Made by a program: the position numbers and the translations under genes. This document shows, one piece after another, positions 24,959 to 32,982 of a stretch of DNA of 32,982 nucleotides (position 1 is its first letter; every line of letters starts with the position of its first letter). Below the pieces are notes generated by a model that ran no database searches, had not been told where the DNA came from, and saw only the letters and a list, made by a program, of their open reading frames with translations. The stretch is from the NCBI RefSeq assembly GCF_022229015.1, contig NZ_JAKKFF010000121.1:1-32982 (forward strand), read 5' to 3'. Source of the DNA: Micromonospora foliorum (GTDB lineage Bacteria > Actinomycetota > Actinomycetes > Mycobacteriales > Micromonosporaceae).

Positions 24959-25202
24959 GTCCCAGCCCGCACTCAACAATGGCGAACGGGCCGGGACCCC
25001 CAGCGCGGGCACCCCAGCCGTCCCGGCCCGCACTCGACCACGACGAACGGGCCGGGACCCCCAGCGCGGGCACCCCAGCCGTCCCGGCCCGCACTCGACC
25101 ACGACGAACGGGCCGGGACCCCCAGCGCGGGCACCCCAGCGTCCCGGCCCGCACTCGACTACGACGAACGGGCCGGGACCCCCCGTGGGTCCCGGCCCGC
25201 AC
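24959..25202. repeat. Tandem array of 61-bp hairpin-forming units
   Basis: Units begin GTCCC[A/G]GCCCGCACTC at 24959, 25020, 25081 and 25141 (periods 61, 61 and 60), with a fifth partial unit at 25189. The array contains the perfect 11-bp inverted repeat CGGGCCGGGAC ... GTCCCGGCCCG with a 22-base interior, repeated at each unit boundary. The last unit is shortened to a compact hairpin. Confidence 0.85.
25169..25199 (-). terminator. Compact hairpin terminator of the small gene at 25216
   Basis: A perfect 13-bp stem (CGGGCCGGGACCC/GGGTCCCGGCCCG) with a 5-base loop lies 16 bases after the stop of the small gene. It is the last, compact member of the tandem array. Confidence 0.8.
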
Positions 25203-25215
25203 GTCGGTCACCGGG

Positions 25216-25410
25216 TCAGTCCTGCTTGCGTTCCGTCTCGGCTCGGCCCCGTTCGCCGGCGTGGTCGCCGTCTTCGGCGAACCGGCCCGCGACGATCCGG
25301 TCCCGGTAGGTCCCCTCGGTCACCTTGTCGAACTTCTTGCGGACCGTTTCGGCCAGCTCTTCCAACCGGTCCTCGGTCTGCTGGGCCACCTTCTTCGCCG
25401 GCTCCGCCAT
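25216..25410 (-). CDS. Small charged hypothetical protein
   Basis: This is a 64-residue, highly charged, helix-forming protein (MAEPAKKVAQQTEDRLEELAETVRKKF...) ending in a disordered acidic/basic tail (ERGRAETERKQD). It has no Cys, signal or membrane segment. ATG 25410 follows GAGGGGG, and a strong terminator follows the stop, supporting a real gene. It is not a convincing member of a known small-antitoxin family. It lies 137 bases after hspR on the same strand, but the terminator at 25481-25520 separates them. Confidence 0.6.
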   Translation of the reverse strand: MAEPAKKVAQQTEDRLEELAETVRKKFDKVTEGTYRDRIVAGRFAEDGDHAGERGRAETERKQD

Positions 25411-25480
25411 CGCTTCCCCCTCGCCATGCCGGTAGGTCCGGATTAAGACGATTGGACCCTTATCGACAGGTTAACCGAAG

Positions 25481-25520
25481 CGGCCCGGACCGCGCCGGGA
25501 ATCCAGCGTGGTCCGGGCCG
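25481..25520 (-). terminator. Terminator of the dnaK-grpE-dnaJ-hspR operon
   Basis: CGGCCCGGACC and GGTCCGGGCCG (11 bp, 18-base loop) lie 28 bases after the hspR stop. Confidence 0.75.
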
Positions 25521-25547
25521 AGAAGACAGATCCGGGTGAGCGGCAGG

Positions 25548-25985
25548 TCAGCGATCGGTGCGGCGGGGACGCCACACCACCAGGGCGGTGGACGTGCGGT
25601 TGGTCGGCACCAGATCCCGGCCTGGGAAGCGGGCCAGCGACTCCAGTTCGGCCACCCGGCGGTACGCGGCGTCCAGCTCCGCCTCCAGTCGGGCCACCCG
25701 CTGCTGCGCCTGCTCCAGCAGCCGCTCCAGCCCGATGATCCGCTTGACGCCGGCCAGGTTGATCCCGTCGTCCTGGCTGAGCCGCTGCACCTCGCGCAGC
25801 AGCACGACGTCGCGGACGCTGTAGCGACGCCCGCCACCGGCGGCCCGGCCGGGCTGCACGAGCCCCAGCCGGTCGTACTGGCGCAGGGTCTGTGGGTGCA
25901 TCCCCGCCATCCGCGCCGCCACCGAGATCATCAGCACCTTGGCCTCGTAGGCAGGGTCGCCCGAACCGAGGAACTCGCCCGACAT
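25548..25985 (-). CDS. hspR: HspR heat-shock repressor (MerR family)
   Basis: HspR is the MerR-type autorepressor of actinobacterial dnaK operons and clpB; it binds HAIR operators with DnaK as co-repressor. This 145-residue form shows VLMISVAARMAGMHPQTLRQYDRLGLVQPGRAAGGGRRYSVRDVVLLREVQRL (18-69, winged helix-turn-helix) and a coiled-coil dimerisation segment (87-116). HspR members lack the metal or drug pocket of other MerR proteins, as here. ATG 25985 follows GGAGGTGA. It is the last gene of the operon, 30 bases after dnaJ. HAIR sites at clpB (19794-19814) and dnaK (30040-30060) are its expected targets. Confidence 0.95.
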   Translation of the reverse strand: MSGEFLGSGDPAYEAKVLMISVAARMAGMHPQTLRQYDRLGLVQPGRAAGGGRRYSVRDVVLLREVQRLSQDDGINLAGVKRIIGLERLLEQAQQRVARLEAELDAAYRRVAELESLARFPGRDLVPTNRTSTALVVWRPRRTDR

Positions 25986-26015
25986 CCCGCTCACCTCCGC
26001 GTCCATTCCACCGGA

Positions 26016-27197
26016 CTAACTGACTCGACGCACCCGCGCGTCGAGATGTTCCCGAGCCGCCGGCGGGGTCTGCTCGGCGAACGACTCCAGCGCCGTGCGC
26101 GCCTCGTCCGACAACCGGGCCGGTACCACCACGTCCAGCGTGACCAGCAGGTCACCGGCCTGCCCGTCGCGACGGACCACACCCTTGCCCCGGGCCCGCA
26201 GCACCCGCCCGCTCGGCGTCCCCGGCGGAACCCGCAGGGTCACCGCGCCGTCGAGCGTGGGCACCCGCAGGTCCGTGCCGAGCACGGCCTCCGCGAAGGT
26301 GACCGGCACGGTCAGCGTCAGGTCGTCTCCGGTACGCCCAAACAGCTCGTCCGGCCGAACCTTGACGTGCACGAAAAGGTCACCGGCCGGGCCACCGCGC
26401 TCGCCCGGCTCGCCGCGCCCGGCCAGCCGGATGCGTTGACCGTCGGCCACACCGGCCGGGAAGCGCACGTTCATGGTGCGGGTCTTGGTGACACCGCCGC
26501 TGCCGTGGCACTCCGGGCACTTCTCCTCGACCACGGTGCCGACGCCCTGGCAGTTGCGGCACGGCTCGGAGAAGCTGAACGACCCCTGGTTGCGGGTGGT
26601 CACGCCGGCACCATGACAGACCGGGCAGGTCCGCGGTTGGGTGCCGGGCTTGGCCCCGTTGCCATGGCAGGTGTCACAGACTCCCGGCGCGCGCAGCGTC
26701 AGGGGAAGCGTCACTCCGCGCACCGCGTCGCCGAAGTCCAGCCCCACCTCGGTCTCCACGTCCCGACCACGGGCCGGACCGCGTGGCGCGGCCTGCCCAC
26801 CGGCCTGACCTCCGCTGAAGATCGAGCTGAACAGGTCCTGGAAGCCGGCGCCTCCGAAGCGGCGATCGCCGCCTGCGCCGCCGCCGAACATGTCGGAGAC
26901 GTCGAACGGCATGCCGCCCGGCTGCCCCCCACCTCGGGCGTTGCGCCGGAACGCGCCCGAGCCGAAGAGCGAACGCATCTCGTCGTACTCGCGACGGCGG
27001 CCGCTGTCCGAGAGCACGTTGTACGCCTCGGACGCGGCCTTGAACCGCTCCTCGGCCTTCGGGTCGCCCGGGTTGTGGTCCGGGTGTGACTCCCGGGCCA
27101 CCTTGCGGTACGCCTTCTTGATGTCATCCGCGGAGGCGGCCTTGTCCACGCCGAGCACGGCGTAGAAGTCCTTCTCGATCCAGTCCTTCGAACTCAC
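26016..27197 (-). CDS. dnaJ: Chaperone DnaJ
   Basis: DnaJ stimulates the DnaK ATPase and delivers substrates. The 393-residue protein has a J domain (10-74) with HPD at 38-40, a Gly/Phe-rich linker (about 78-140), a zinc domain with all four CxxCxGxG repeats (CDTCHGNG 174-181, CPVCHGAG 191-198, CRNCQGVG 213-220, CPECHGSG 227-234) and two C-terminal beta domains. It starts at GTG 27197 after GGAAGGAGG. It follows grpE, separated by an 85-base gap with a very strong hairpin (27228-27266), unlike the tight spacing elsewhere in the operon. Confidence 0.96.
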   Translation of the reverse strand: MSSKDWIEKDFYAVLGVDKAASADDIKKAYRKVARESHPDHNPGDPKAEERFKAASEAYNVLSDSGRRREYDEMRSLFGSGAFRRNARGGGQPGGMPFDVSDMFGGGAGGDRRFGGAGFQDLFSSIFSGGQAGGQAAPRGPARGRDVETEVGLDFGDAVRGVTLPLTLRAPGVCDTCHGNGAKPGTQPRTCPVCHGAGVTTRNQGSFSFSEPCRNCQGVGTVVEEKCPECHGSGGVTKTRTMNVRFPAGVADGQRIRLAGRGEPGERGGPAGDLFVHVKVRPDELFGRTGDDLTLTVPVTFAEAVLGTDLRVPTLDGAVTLRVPPGTPSGRVLRARGKGVVRRDGQAGDLLVTLDVVVPARLSDEARTALESFAEQTPPAAREHLDARVRRVS

Positions 27198-27227
27198 CGG
27201 TCCACCTCCTTCCGACCCTGGTGGCCC

Positions 27228-27266
27228 GGCCGTCCCGCCCACCGCTGAGCGGTGGGCGGGACGGCC
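27228..27266 (-). terminator. Perfect 19-bp hairpin between grpE and dnaJ
   Basis: GGCCGTCCCGCCCACCGCT and its exact complement flank a single central base, starting 16 bases after the grpE stop and ending 30 bases before the dnaJ start. It may act as an internal terminator, attenuator or RNA-processing site. Confidence 0.65.
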
Positions 27267-27282
27267 CGGTCACTGTCTGGCA

Positions 27283-28041
27283 CTATTCCGGATCCGCGAC
27301 CGCGACCAGCGCGGGGCGCAGCAGCCGCTCACCGAGCTGGTAGCCGCGTCGCATGACCTGTACGCAGGTCGGCTCGCTGACGTCGGCCGAAGTCTGGTGC
27401 GCGACCGCCTCGTGCCGGGTCGGGTCGAACGCGTCGCCCTGCTCGCCGAAGGCGTTCAGGCCGAACTTGCCCAGCGCGGTGGTGAGCTGTTCCGCCACCG
27501 TGCCGAACGGCCCGACCAGGTCGCCATGTTCCCGGGCCCGGTCCAGGTCGTCCAGGATCGGCAGCAGCGCGGCCAGCACCGAGCCGGTCGCCTGCTCCTG
27601 CACGAGGCTGCGGTCACGGTCGACCCGCTTGCGGTAGTTGGCGTACTCCGCCGACACCCGCTGCAGGTCCCTGGTCCGCTCGTCGAGCTCGGCCCGGAGC
27701 GCCTCCAGCTCGGCGCTGAGCGAGGTGCTCGTGCCGCCGCCGTCCGCCGGCTGCGCCGGGGCGTCCACCACCGGCGGACCGGACGGCTCCGGCCCGTCGG
27801 TGGAGTTGACCTCGACCTCGATCTCGTCGACCACGACCTCGGCGTCCTCGACCAGGCCCTCGGCCGGTACGCCGGTCTCCGCGTCAGCGGCGGTGCCCTC
27901 CGGCTCGGCGGTGTCGACGAGCTTGCGGTTGTTGCGGATGACGACCCGCTCCCCGTCGCCGGTGGTCGGCTCCGTGGGCGCGGAGCCACCCGGCGTCGAC
28001 CCGGTGTCGCCCGGGTCGGCGGCTCGTGGCTTCTGCGTCAT
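27283..28041 (-). CDS. grpE: Nucleotide exchange factor GrpE
   Basis: GrpE releases ADP from DnaK. This 252-residue protein has an unusually long, acidic, low-complexity N-terminal region (about 1-95), then the long helix (ELEALRAELDERTRDLQRVSAEYANYRKRVDRD, the dimerising coiled coil) and the beta-domain (GDAFDPTRHEAVAHQTSADVSEPTCVQVMRRGYQLGERLLRPALVAVADPE). E. coli GrpE has about 200 residues; longer acidic tails are common in actinobacteria. ATG 28041 follows GAGGT. It lies 48 bases after dnaK and shares its promoter. Confidence 0.95.
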   Translation of the reverse strand: MTQKPRAADPGDTGSTPGGSAPTEPTTGDGERVVIRNNRKLVDTAEPEGTAADAETGVPAEGLVEDAEVVVDEIEVEVNSTDGPEPSGPPVVDAPAQPADGGGTSTSLSAELEALRAELDERTRDLQRVSAEYANYRKRVDRDRSLVQEQATGSVLAALLPILDDLDRAREHGDLVGPFGTVAEQLTTALGKFGLNAFGEQGDAFDPTRHEAVAHQTSADVSEPTCVQVMRRGYQLGERLLRPALVAVADPE

Positions 28042-28089
28042 GCGGCTACCTCATCCCCTTCGCGGTGGAAACGTGTCGGAGGCCGACGG

Positions 28090-29949
<1,860 letters not shown>

Positions 29950-30039
29950 CTTCGCTTCCTCGCTTCGTAAGGTTGTGCAGGTGACGGGCGTCGCCCGTGG
30001 GCTGCTGGCGAGCACCGCCCGCAGCGGGCCCCACCACAA

Positions 30040-30060
30040 GTTGAGTGAACTTGACTCAAT
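30040..30060 (-). promoter_or_regulatory. HAIR operator (HspR site) upstream of dnaK, overlapping the -10
   Basis: TTGAGT-N7-ACTCAA (30041-30059) matches the HspR-site consensus except at the outermost bases. It overlaps the predicted -10 CTATTG at 30062-30057 on the minus strand. Confidence 0.88.
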
Positions 30061-30086
30061 AGTGCCACGCGTTGGCCAATCGTCAA
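30057..30086 (-). promoter_or_regulatory. dnaK promoter
   Basis: On the minus strand TTGACG (30086-30081), 18 bases, CTATTG (30062-30057), about 110 bases before the dnaK ATG. It is flanked by HAIR sites, so HspR bound there would block RNA polymerase. Confidence 0.6.
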
Positions 30087-30112
30087 GTCGACTTGAGTCG
30101 ACCCGACGCAAC
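30083..30112 (-). promoter_or_regulatory. Second, imperfect HAIR site and palindrome upstream of the dnaK -35
   Basis: CTTGAGT-N7-ACGCAAC (30092-30112) fits a HAIR site with two changes in the second half. The 14-base palindrome TCAAGTCGACTTGA (30083-30096) overlaps it and the -35. Confidence 0.5.
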
Positions 30113-30169
30113 CCACCCGTTATTACCGTCCGGTTGTCTTCCCTTGCATCGGTCGGGCACGCTTTAGCG

Positions 30170-31990
30170 GTGACGACGCACGGCGATCCCGCCACCCGTT
30201 CCGGCGCGCCCGCCGTCGCAGCCCGCACCGACCCGTCGGACGCCGCGGAGGAGCCGCCCGCCACCACCGGGGACGACGGCCTCCCCGGGGCGCTGTCGGG
30301 CCTCCGGGAGGCGATCGGCGCGACCCGGTATCCCCTCGCACTGCCCTCTGCCAGCTCCGCCCGGCACACCGCAACCGCCCTCACCGACCAGCTCGACGAC
30401 TATCTGCTGCCCCGGCTCGCCCGGCTGGACGCCCCACTGCTCGTGGTGGTCGGCGGCTCCACCGGCGCGGGCAAGTCGACCCTGGTCAACAGCCTGGTCA
30501 AGGCCCGGGTCAGCGCCGCCGGCGTGCTCCGGCCGACCACCCGTTCCCCGGTGCTGGTCTGCAACCCGTCCGACGCGGCCTGGTTCCGTCAGGGTGACCT
30601 CCTGCCCGGGCTGACCCGCACCACCGAGCCGAGCGACGATCCGCGCGCCCTGCATCTCGTCACCGCCCCGGCCCTGCCCGCCGGGCTGGCCTTCCTCGAC
30701 GCGCCCGACATCGACTCGGTCGTCGACGCCAACCGGGCGCTCGCCACCCAACTGCTGGCCGCCGCCGACCTGTGGCTCTTCGTCACCACCGCCGCCCGGT
30801 ACGCCGACGCGGTGCCGTGGGAGCTGCTGCGCAGTGCCCGGGCGCGCGGCGCGGTGATCGCCATGGTGCTGGACCGGGTGCCCGCCGAGGCCACCGACGA
30901 GATCGCCGCGCACCTGACCGAGATGCTCGCCGAGCAGGACCTCGGCCGGGCGCCGCTGTTCGTGTTGCCCGAGACCTGGGTCGACGGTCAGGGGCTGCTG
31001 CCCGAGGGGGTGACCGCGCCGCTGGCCGACTGGTTCGCCCGGTTGGCCGCCGACGTGGACGCGCGGGCGGCGGTGGTCCGCCAGACCCTCGACGGGGCGC
31101 TGGCCGCGCTCCACCCCGCCGTGGAGGAGCTGGCCGACGCCGCCGACGAGCAGCTCGCCGCCGCCGACGGGCTGGACGAACGGGTCCGGGCCGCGTACCG
31201 GGGTGCCGAGCGCACCGTCGAGCAGGGGCTTCAGGACGGCCGGTTGCTCCGAGGCGAGGTGCTCGCCCGCTGGCAGGAGTTCGTCGGCACCGGTGAGCTG
31301 TTCCGCACACTGGAGGCCCGGATCGGCCGCCTACGGGACCGGGTCGTGGCCGCCGTCACCGGTCGACCGGCGCCCTCCGTCGAGTTACGCAACGCCATCG
31401 AGTCCCAGCTGGTGACGCTGCTGCGCGGGGTGGCCTCGGAGGCCGCCGAGTCCGCGTACACCGGGTGGAAGGCACACCCGGCCGGCGCCGGGCTGCTCGA
31501 CCCGGCGCTCGCCCATCCCAGCGACGACCTGCCCGAACGCGCCGAGCGCATGGTCCGGGACTGGCAGCGCGGCGTGCTGGAACTGGTCCGGGTCGAGGGC
31601 GGCGACAAGCGGTTCGTGGCCCGCACCGCCGCGTACGCGGTGAACGCCACCGGGCTGGCCGTGATGATCGCCGTCTTCGCCTCCACCGCGTTCATCCCGA
31701 CCGGGCTGGAGTTGGCCACCGGAGCCGGCACCACGGTCGCCGCGCAGGCCGTCCTCCAGGCGATCTTCGGCGACCAGGCGGTGCGTACCCTCGCCGCCAA
31801 GGCCCGCACCGACCTGCTGGACCGGGTACGGACGCTGCTCGACGCGGAGGCCGACCGCTTCCTGAGCCGTACCGCCGACGCCCGTCCCGCCGCGGACGCC
31901 GGCGACGGGTTGCGCCGGGCCGCCGGCCGGGTCGAGTTGGCGCGGCATCGCAGCGGGCTGTCCGCCGGCGACGAGGAGGGTTTCCGGTGA
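30170..31990 (+). CDS. Dynamin-like GTPase, first of a pair
   Basis: This 606-residue P-loop GTPase has Walker [18 protein letters not shown] (Lys102), switch-type [10 protein letters not shown]3-like LDAPDIDSV (Asp177) and a weakly conserved G4 (MVLDRVP instead of NKxD). A long helical stalk follows, and near residues 480-540 a hydrophobic hairpin ([33 protein letters not shown]) suggests membrane insertion. Proteins of this kind have often been mislabelled ABC transporter in actinobacteria; relatives are bacterial dynamin-like or YfjP-type GTPases. GTG 30170 is chosen in an otherwise open frame that runs back into the dnaK promoter. The stop overlaps the start of the next gene (GTGA), showing co-translation. 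Confidence 0.8.
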   Translation: MTTHGDPATRSGAPAVAARTDPSDAAEEPPATTGDDGLPGALSGLREAIGATRYPLALPSASSARHTATALTDQLDDYLLPRLARLDAPLLVVVGGSTGAGKSTLVNSLVKARVSAAGVLRPTTRSPVLVCNPSDAAWFRQGDLLPGLTRTTEPSDDPRALHLVTAPALPAGLAFLDAPDIDSVVDANRALATQLLAAADLWLFVTTAARYADAVPWELLRSARARGAVIAMVLDRVPAEATDEIAAHLTEMLAEQDLGRAPLFVLPETWVDGQGLLPEGVTAPLADWFARLAADVDARAAVVRQTLDGALAALHPAVEELADAADEQLAAADGLDERVRAAYRGAERTVEQGLQDGRLLRGEVLARWQEFVGTGELFRTLEARIGRLRDRVVAAVTGRPAPSVELRNAIESQLVTLLRGVASEAAESAYTGWKAHPAGAGLLDPALAHPSDDLPERAERMVRDWQRGVLELVRVEGGDKRFVARTAAYAVNATGLAVMIAVFASTAFIPTGLELATGAGTTVAAQAVLQAIFGDQAVRTLAAKARTDLLDRVRTLLDAEADRFLSRTADARPAADAGDGLRRAAGRVELARHRSGLSAGDEEGFR

Positions 31991-32982
31991 GCAACATCGC
32001 CGGCCGGGTACGTGAGGCGTTCCGCGGGGACCAGCGGGTGGACGCCGACGCGCTGATCGCCCGACTGGAGGCGGTACGCCGGTTCCTGACCGCCGTGGAC
32101 GGCCTGCTGCCGGACGCCGAGTTGGTGCCCGCGCACACCCTGGTCGAGCGGGCCGGCACCCGGCTCGCGCTGTCCCGGGACCACACAGTGGTCGCCCTGG
32201 CCGGTGCCACGGGCAGCGGCAAGTCCAGCCTCTTCAACGCGCTGGCCCAGCTGGAACTCTCGCCGGTCGGGGTCCGCCGGCCAACCACCGGCGTCACCCA
32301 CGCCTGCGTGTGGGGGCCGCTGGAGGGGGCCAACCGACTGCTCGACTGGATCGGCGTGCTGCCCCGACACCGCTTCGTCCGGGAGAGCGCCCTGGACGCG
32401 GACGACGAGACGGCCCTGCACGGCCTGATCCTGCTCGACCTGCCCGACTTCGACTCGGTGCAGCGATCCCACCGGCTCGAGGTGGACCGGCTCCTCGGCC
32501 TGGTCGACCAGGTGGTCTGGGTGGTCGACCCGCAGAAGTACGCCGACCGGGTCATCCACGACAGTTACCTGCGCGAGTTCCACCGGCACCGGGACGTCAC
32601 CCTGGTCGTGCTCAACCAGGCCGACCGGTTGCCCCCGCCCGAGGTGCCCCGGGTCCTGGACGACCTGCGTCGGCTGCTCGACACGGACGGGCTGACCGGT
32701 GTGCCCCTACTGGCCACCACCGCCATCGATCCGGCCGGGATGGTCGGGCTGCGCAACGCCCTGGAGCGCACGGTCGCCGAGCGGCAGGCCGCGTTGCGCC
32801 GACTCGCGGGTGACGTCGACACGGTCGTCGCCGGCTTGGACGAGCTGGTCGGCTCGGCCCGGCCGGCGGGCGGGCCGGACGACGCCGTCATCAACGGGCT
32901 GAACCGGGCGTTGGCCGGGGCGGCCGGGGTGCCCGCGGTGACCGAGGCCGTGGAGCGGGCGTACCGGCACCGGGCCGGCGCG
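31987..32982 (+). CDS. Dynamin-like/YfjP-family GTPase, second of a pair (3' end outside window)
   Basis: The frame is open for 332 codons from GTG 31987 to the window end, and its start overlaps the stop of the previous gene (GTGA). It begins [33 protein letters not shown], has Walker A GATGSGKSS (73-81), a switch region RPTTGVTHACVWG (100-112), G3 LLDLPDFDS (DLPD 151-154) and G4 NQAD (210-213), a textbook set of GTPase motifs and more complete than in its upstream neighbour. Homology to the paired GTPases suggests they form a heteromer (inference). The membrane-binding C-terminal half is not in the window. Confidence 0.88.
   Translation, partial: MSNIAGRVREAFRGDQRVDADALIARLEAVRRFLTAVDGLLPDAELVPAHTLVERAGTRLALSRDHTVVALAGATGSGKSSLFNALAQLELSPVGVRRPTTGVTHACVWGPLEGANRLLDWIGVLPRHRFVRESALDADDETALHGLILLDLPDFDSVQRSHRLEVDRLLGLVDQVVWVVDPQKYADRVIHDSYLREFHRHRDVTLVVLNQADRLPPPEVPRVLDDLRRLLDTDGLTGVPLLATTAIDPAGMVGLRNALERTVAERQAALRRLAGDVDTVVAGLDELVGSARPAGGPDDAVINGLNRALAGAAGVPAVTEAVERAYRHRAGA

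Larger units (their letters stand above)
24679..25215. other. Gene-free, repeat-rich region between convergent genes
   Basis: No credible gene lies here. The open frames crossing it consist of repeated low-complexity peptide and have no ribosome-binding site. It contains a 19-bp direct repeat pair with degenerate short repeats between (24746-24899), and a tandem array of 61-bp units, each with a large hairpin, ending in a compact terminator (24959-25202). Confidence 0.8.

Noticed and set aside
24685..24972. Minus-strand open frame of 95 codons across the repeat region
   Set aside because: The translation is low complexity and follows the DNA repeats, there is no ribosome-binding site, and the overlap with hairpin units makes coding unlikely.
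24959..25202. CRISPR array
   Set aside because: The units are contiguous 60-61-bp near-identical repeats without unique spacers, and no cas genes are present.
24897..25211. Minus-strand open frame of 104 codons with repeating RAGT/RPVRR peptide
   Set aside because: It is only the translation of the 61-bp tandem units and ends inside a terminator.
23652..27089. 1145-codon plus-strand open frame
   Set aside because: It overlaps GNAT, the small charged gene, hspR and dnaJ, all of which have clear domains on the minus strand; it is a GC-bias shadow.

Overview
This is a high-GC actinobacterial chromosomal window, most likely from Micromonosporaceae (Micromonospora-like). That placement is inferred from the strong GC bias at third codon positions, the GTG starts, a SigE-family ECF sigma factor, HspR/HAIR heat-shock control, a DUF3151 protein and sortase substrates with an LPITG signal. 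There are no rRNA, tRNA, IS, phage or CRISPR features. The content is core or lineage-conserved chromosome with a few less explored modules.

Layout. 1-1450: a ParA/MinD-type ATPase with a proline-rich N-terminus whose true start is unclear. 1496-5300: a DUF3151 protein, a LOG-family protein, class II fructose-bisphosphate aldolase, a small phage-holin-family membrane protein and a small acidic protein. 5446-10374: a cell-surface module made of two paralogous secreted LPITG proteins (both +) flanking a minus-strand pair, a SigE-family ECF sigma factor and an LCP-family protein. The two surface genes share a CAACC[G/T]TTCGG element about 105-112 bases upstream of their starts. 10539-13473: DedA, ArsR, PyrE and an SDR oxidoreductase. 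13484-17044: three related four-helix membrane proteins with proline-rich tails, a DUF4178 protein between them, and an unidentified small protein. 17156-20477: ClpB under a HAIR operator, then a TetR repressor divergent from an epoxide hydrolase (20563-21699) with a palindromic operator between them. 21907-23627: a two-gene cation/proton antiporter (RCK regulatory subunit plus CPA2 channel), then a GNAT enzyme and an unidentified protein. 24679-25215 is a gene-free, repeat-rich stretch between convergent genes. 25216-29949 (-): a small charged protein and the dnaK-grpE-dnaJ-hspR heat-shock operon. 30170-end (+): two overlapping dynamin/YfjP-like GTPases; the second runs off the window.

Working together. 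HspR, encoded at 25548-25985, very probably represses both its own operon and clpB, because inverted repeats with exact HAIR spacing (TTGAG-N9-CTCAA) lie upstream of dnaK and of clpB. The sigma factor/LCP pair probably forms an envelope-response switch, with the flanking surface proteins as candidate targets. Most operon ends carry long perfect GC-rich hairpins.

Most novel-looking items: the sigma/LCP/LPITG module with its shared upstream motif; a tandem array of 61-bp units, each carrying a large hairpin (24959-25202); palindromic or repeat elements sharing a GCAAAC core (17082-17141, 21754-21830, 24746-24899); and a hairpin that buries the ribosome-binding site of the gene at 13484-14140.
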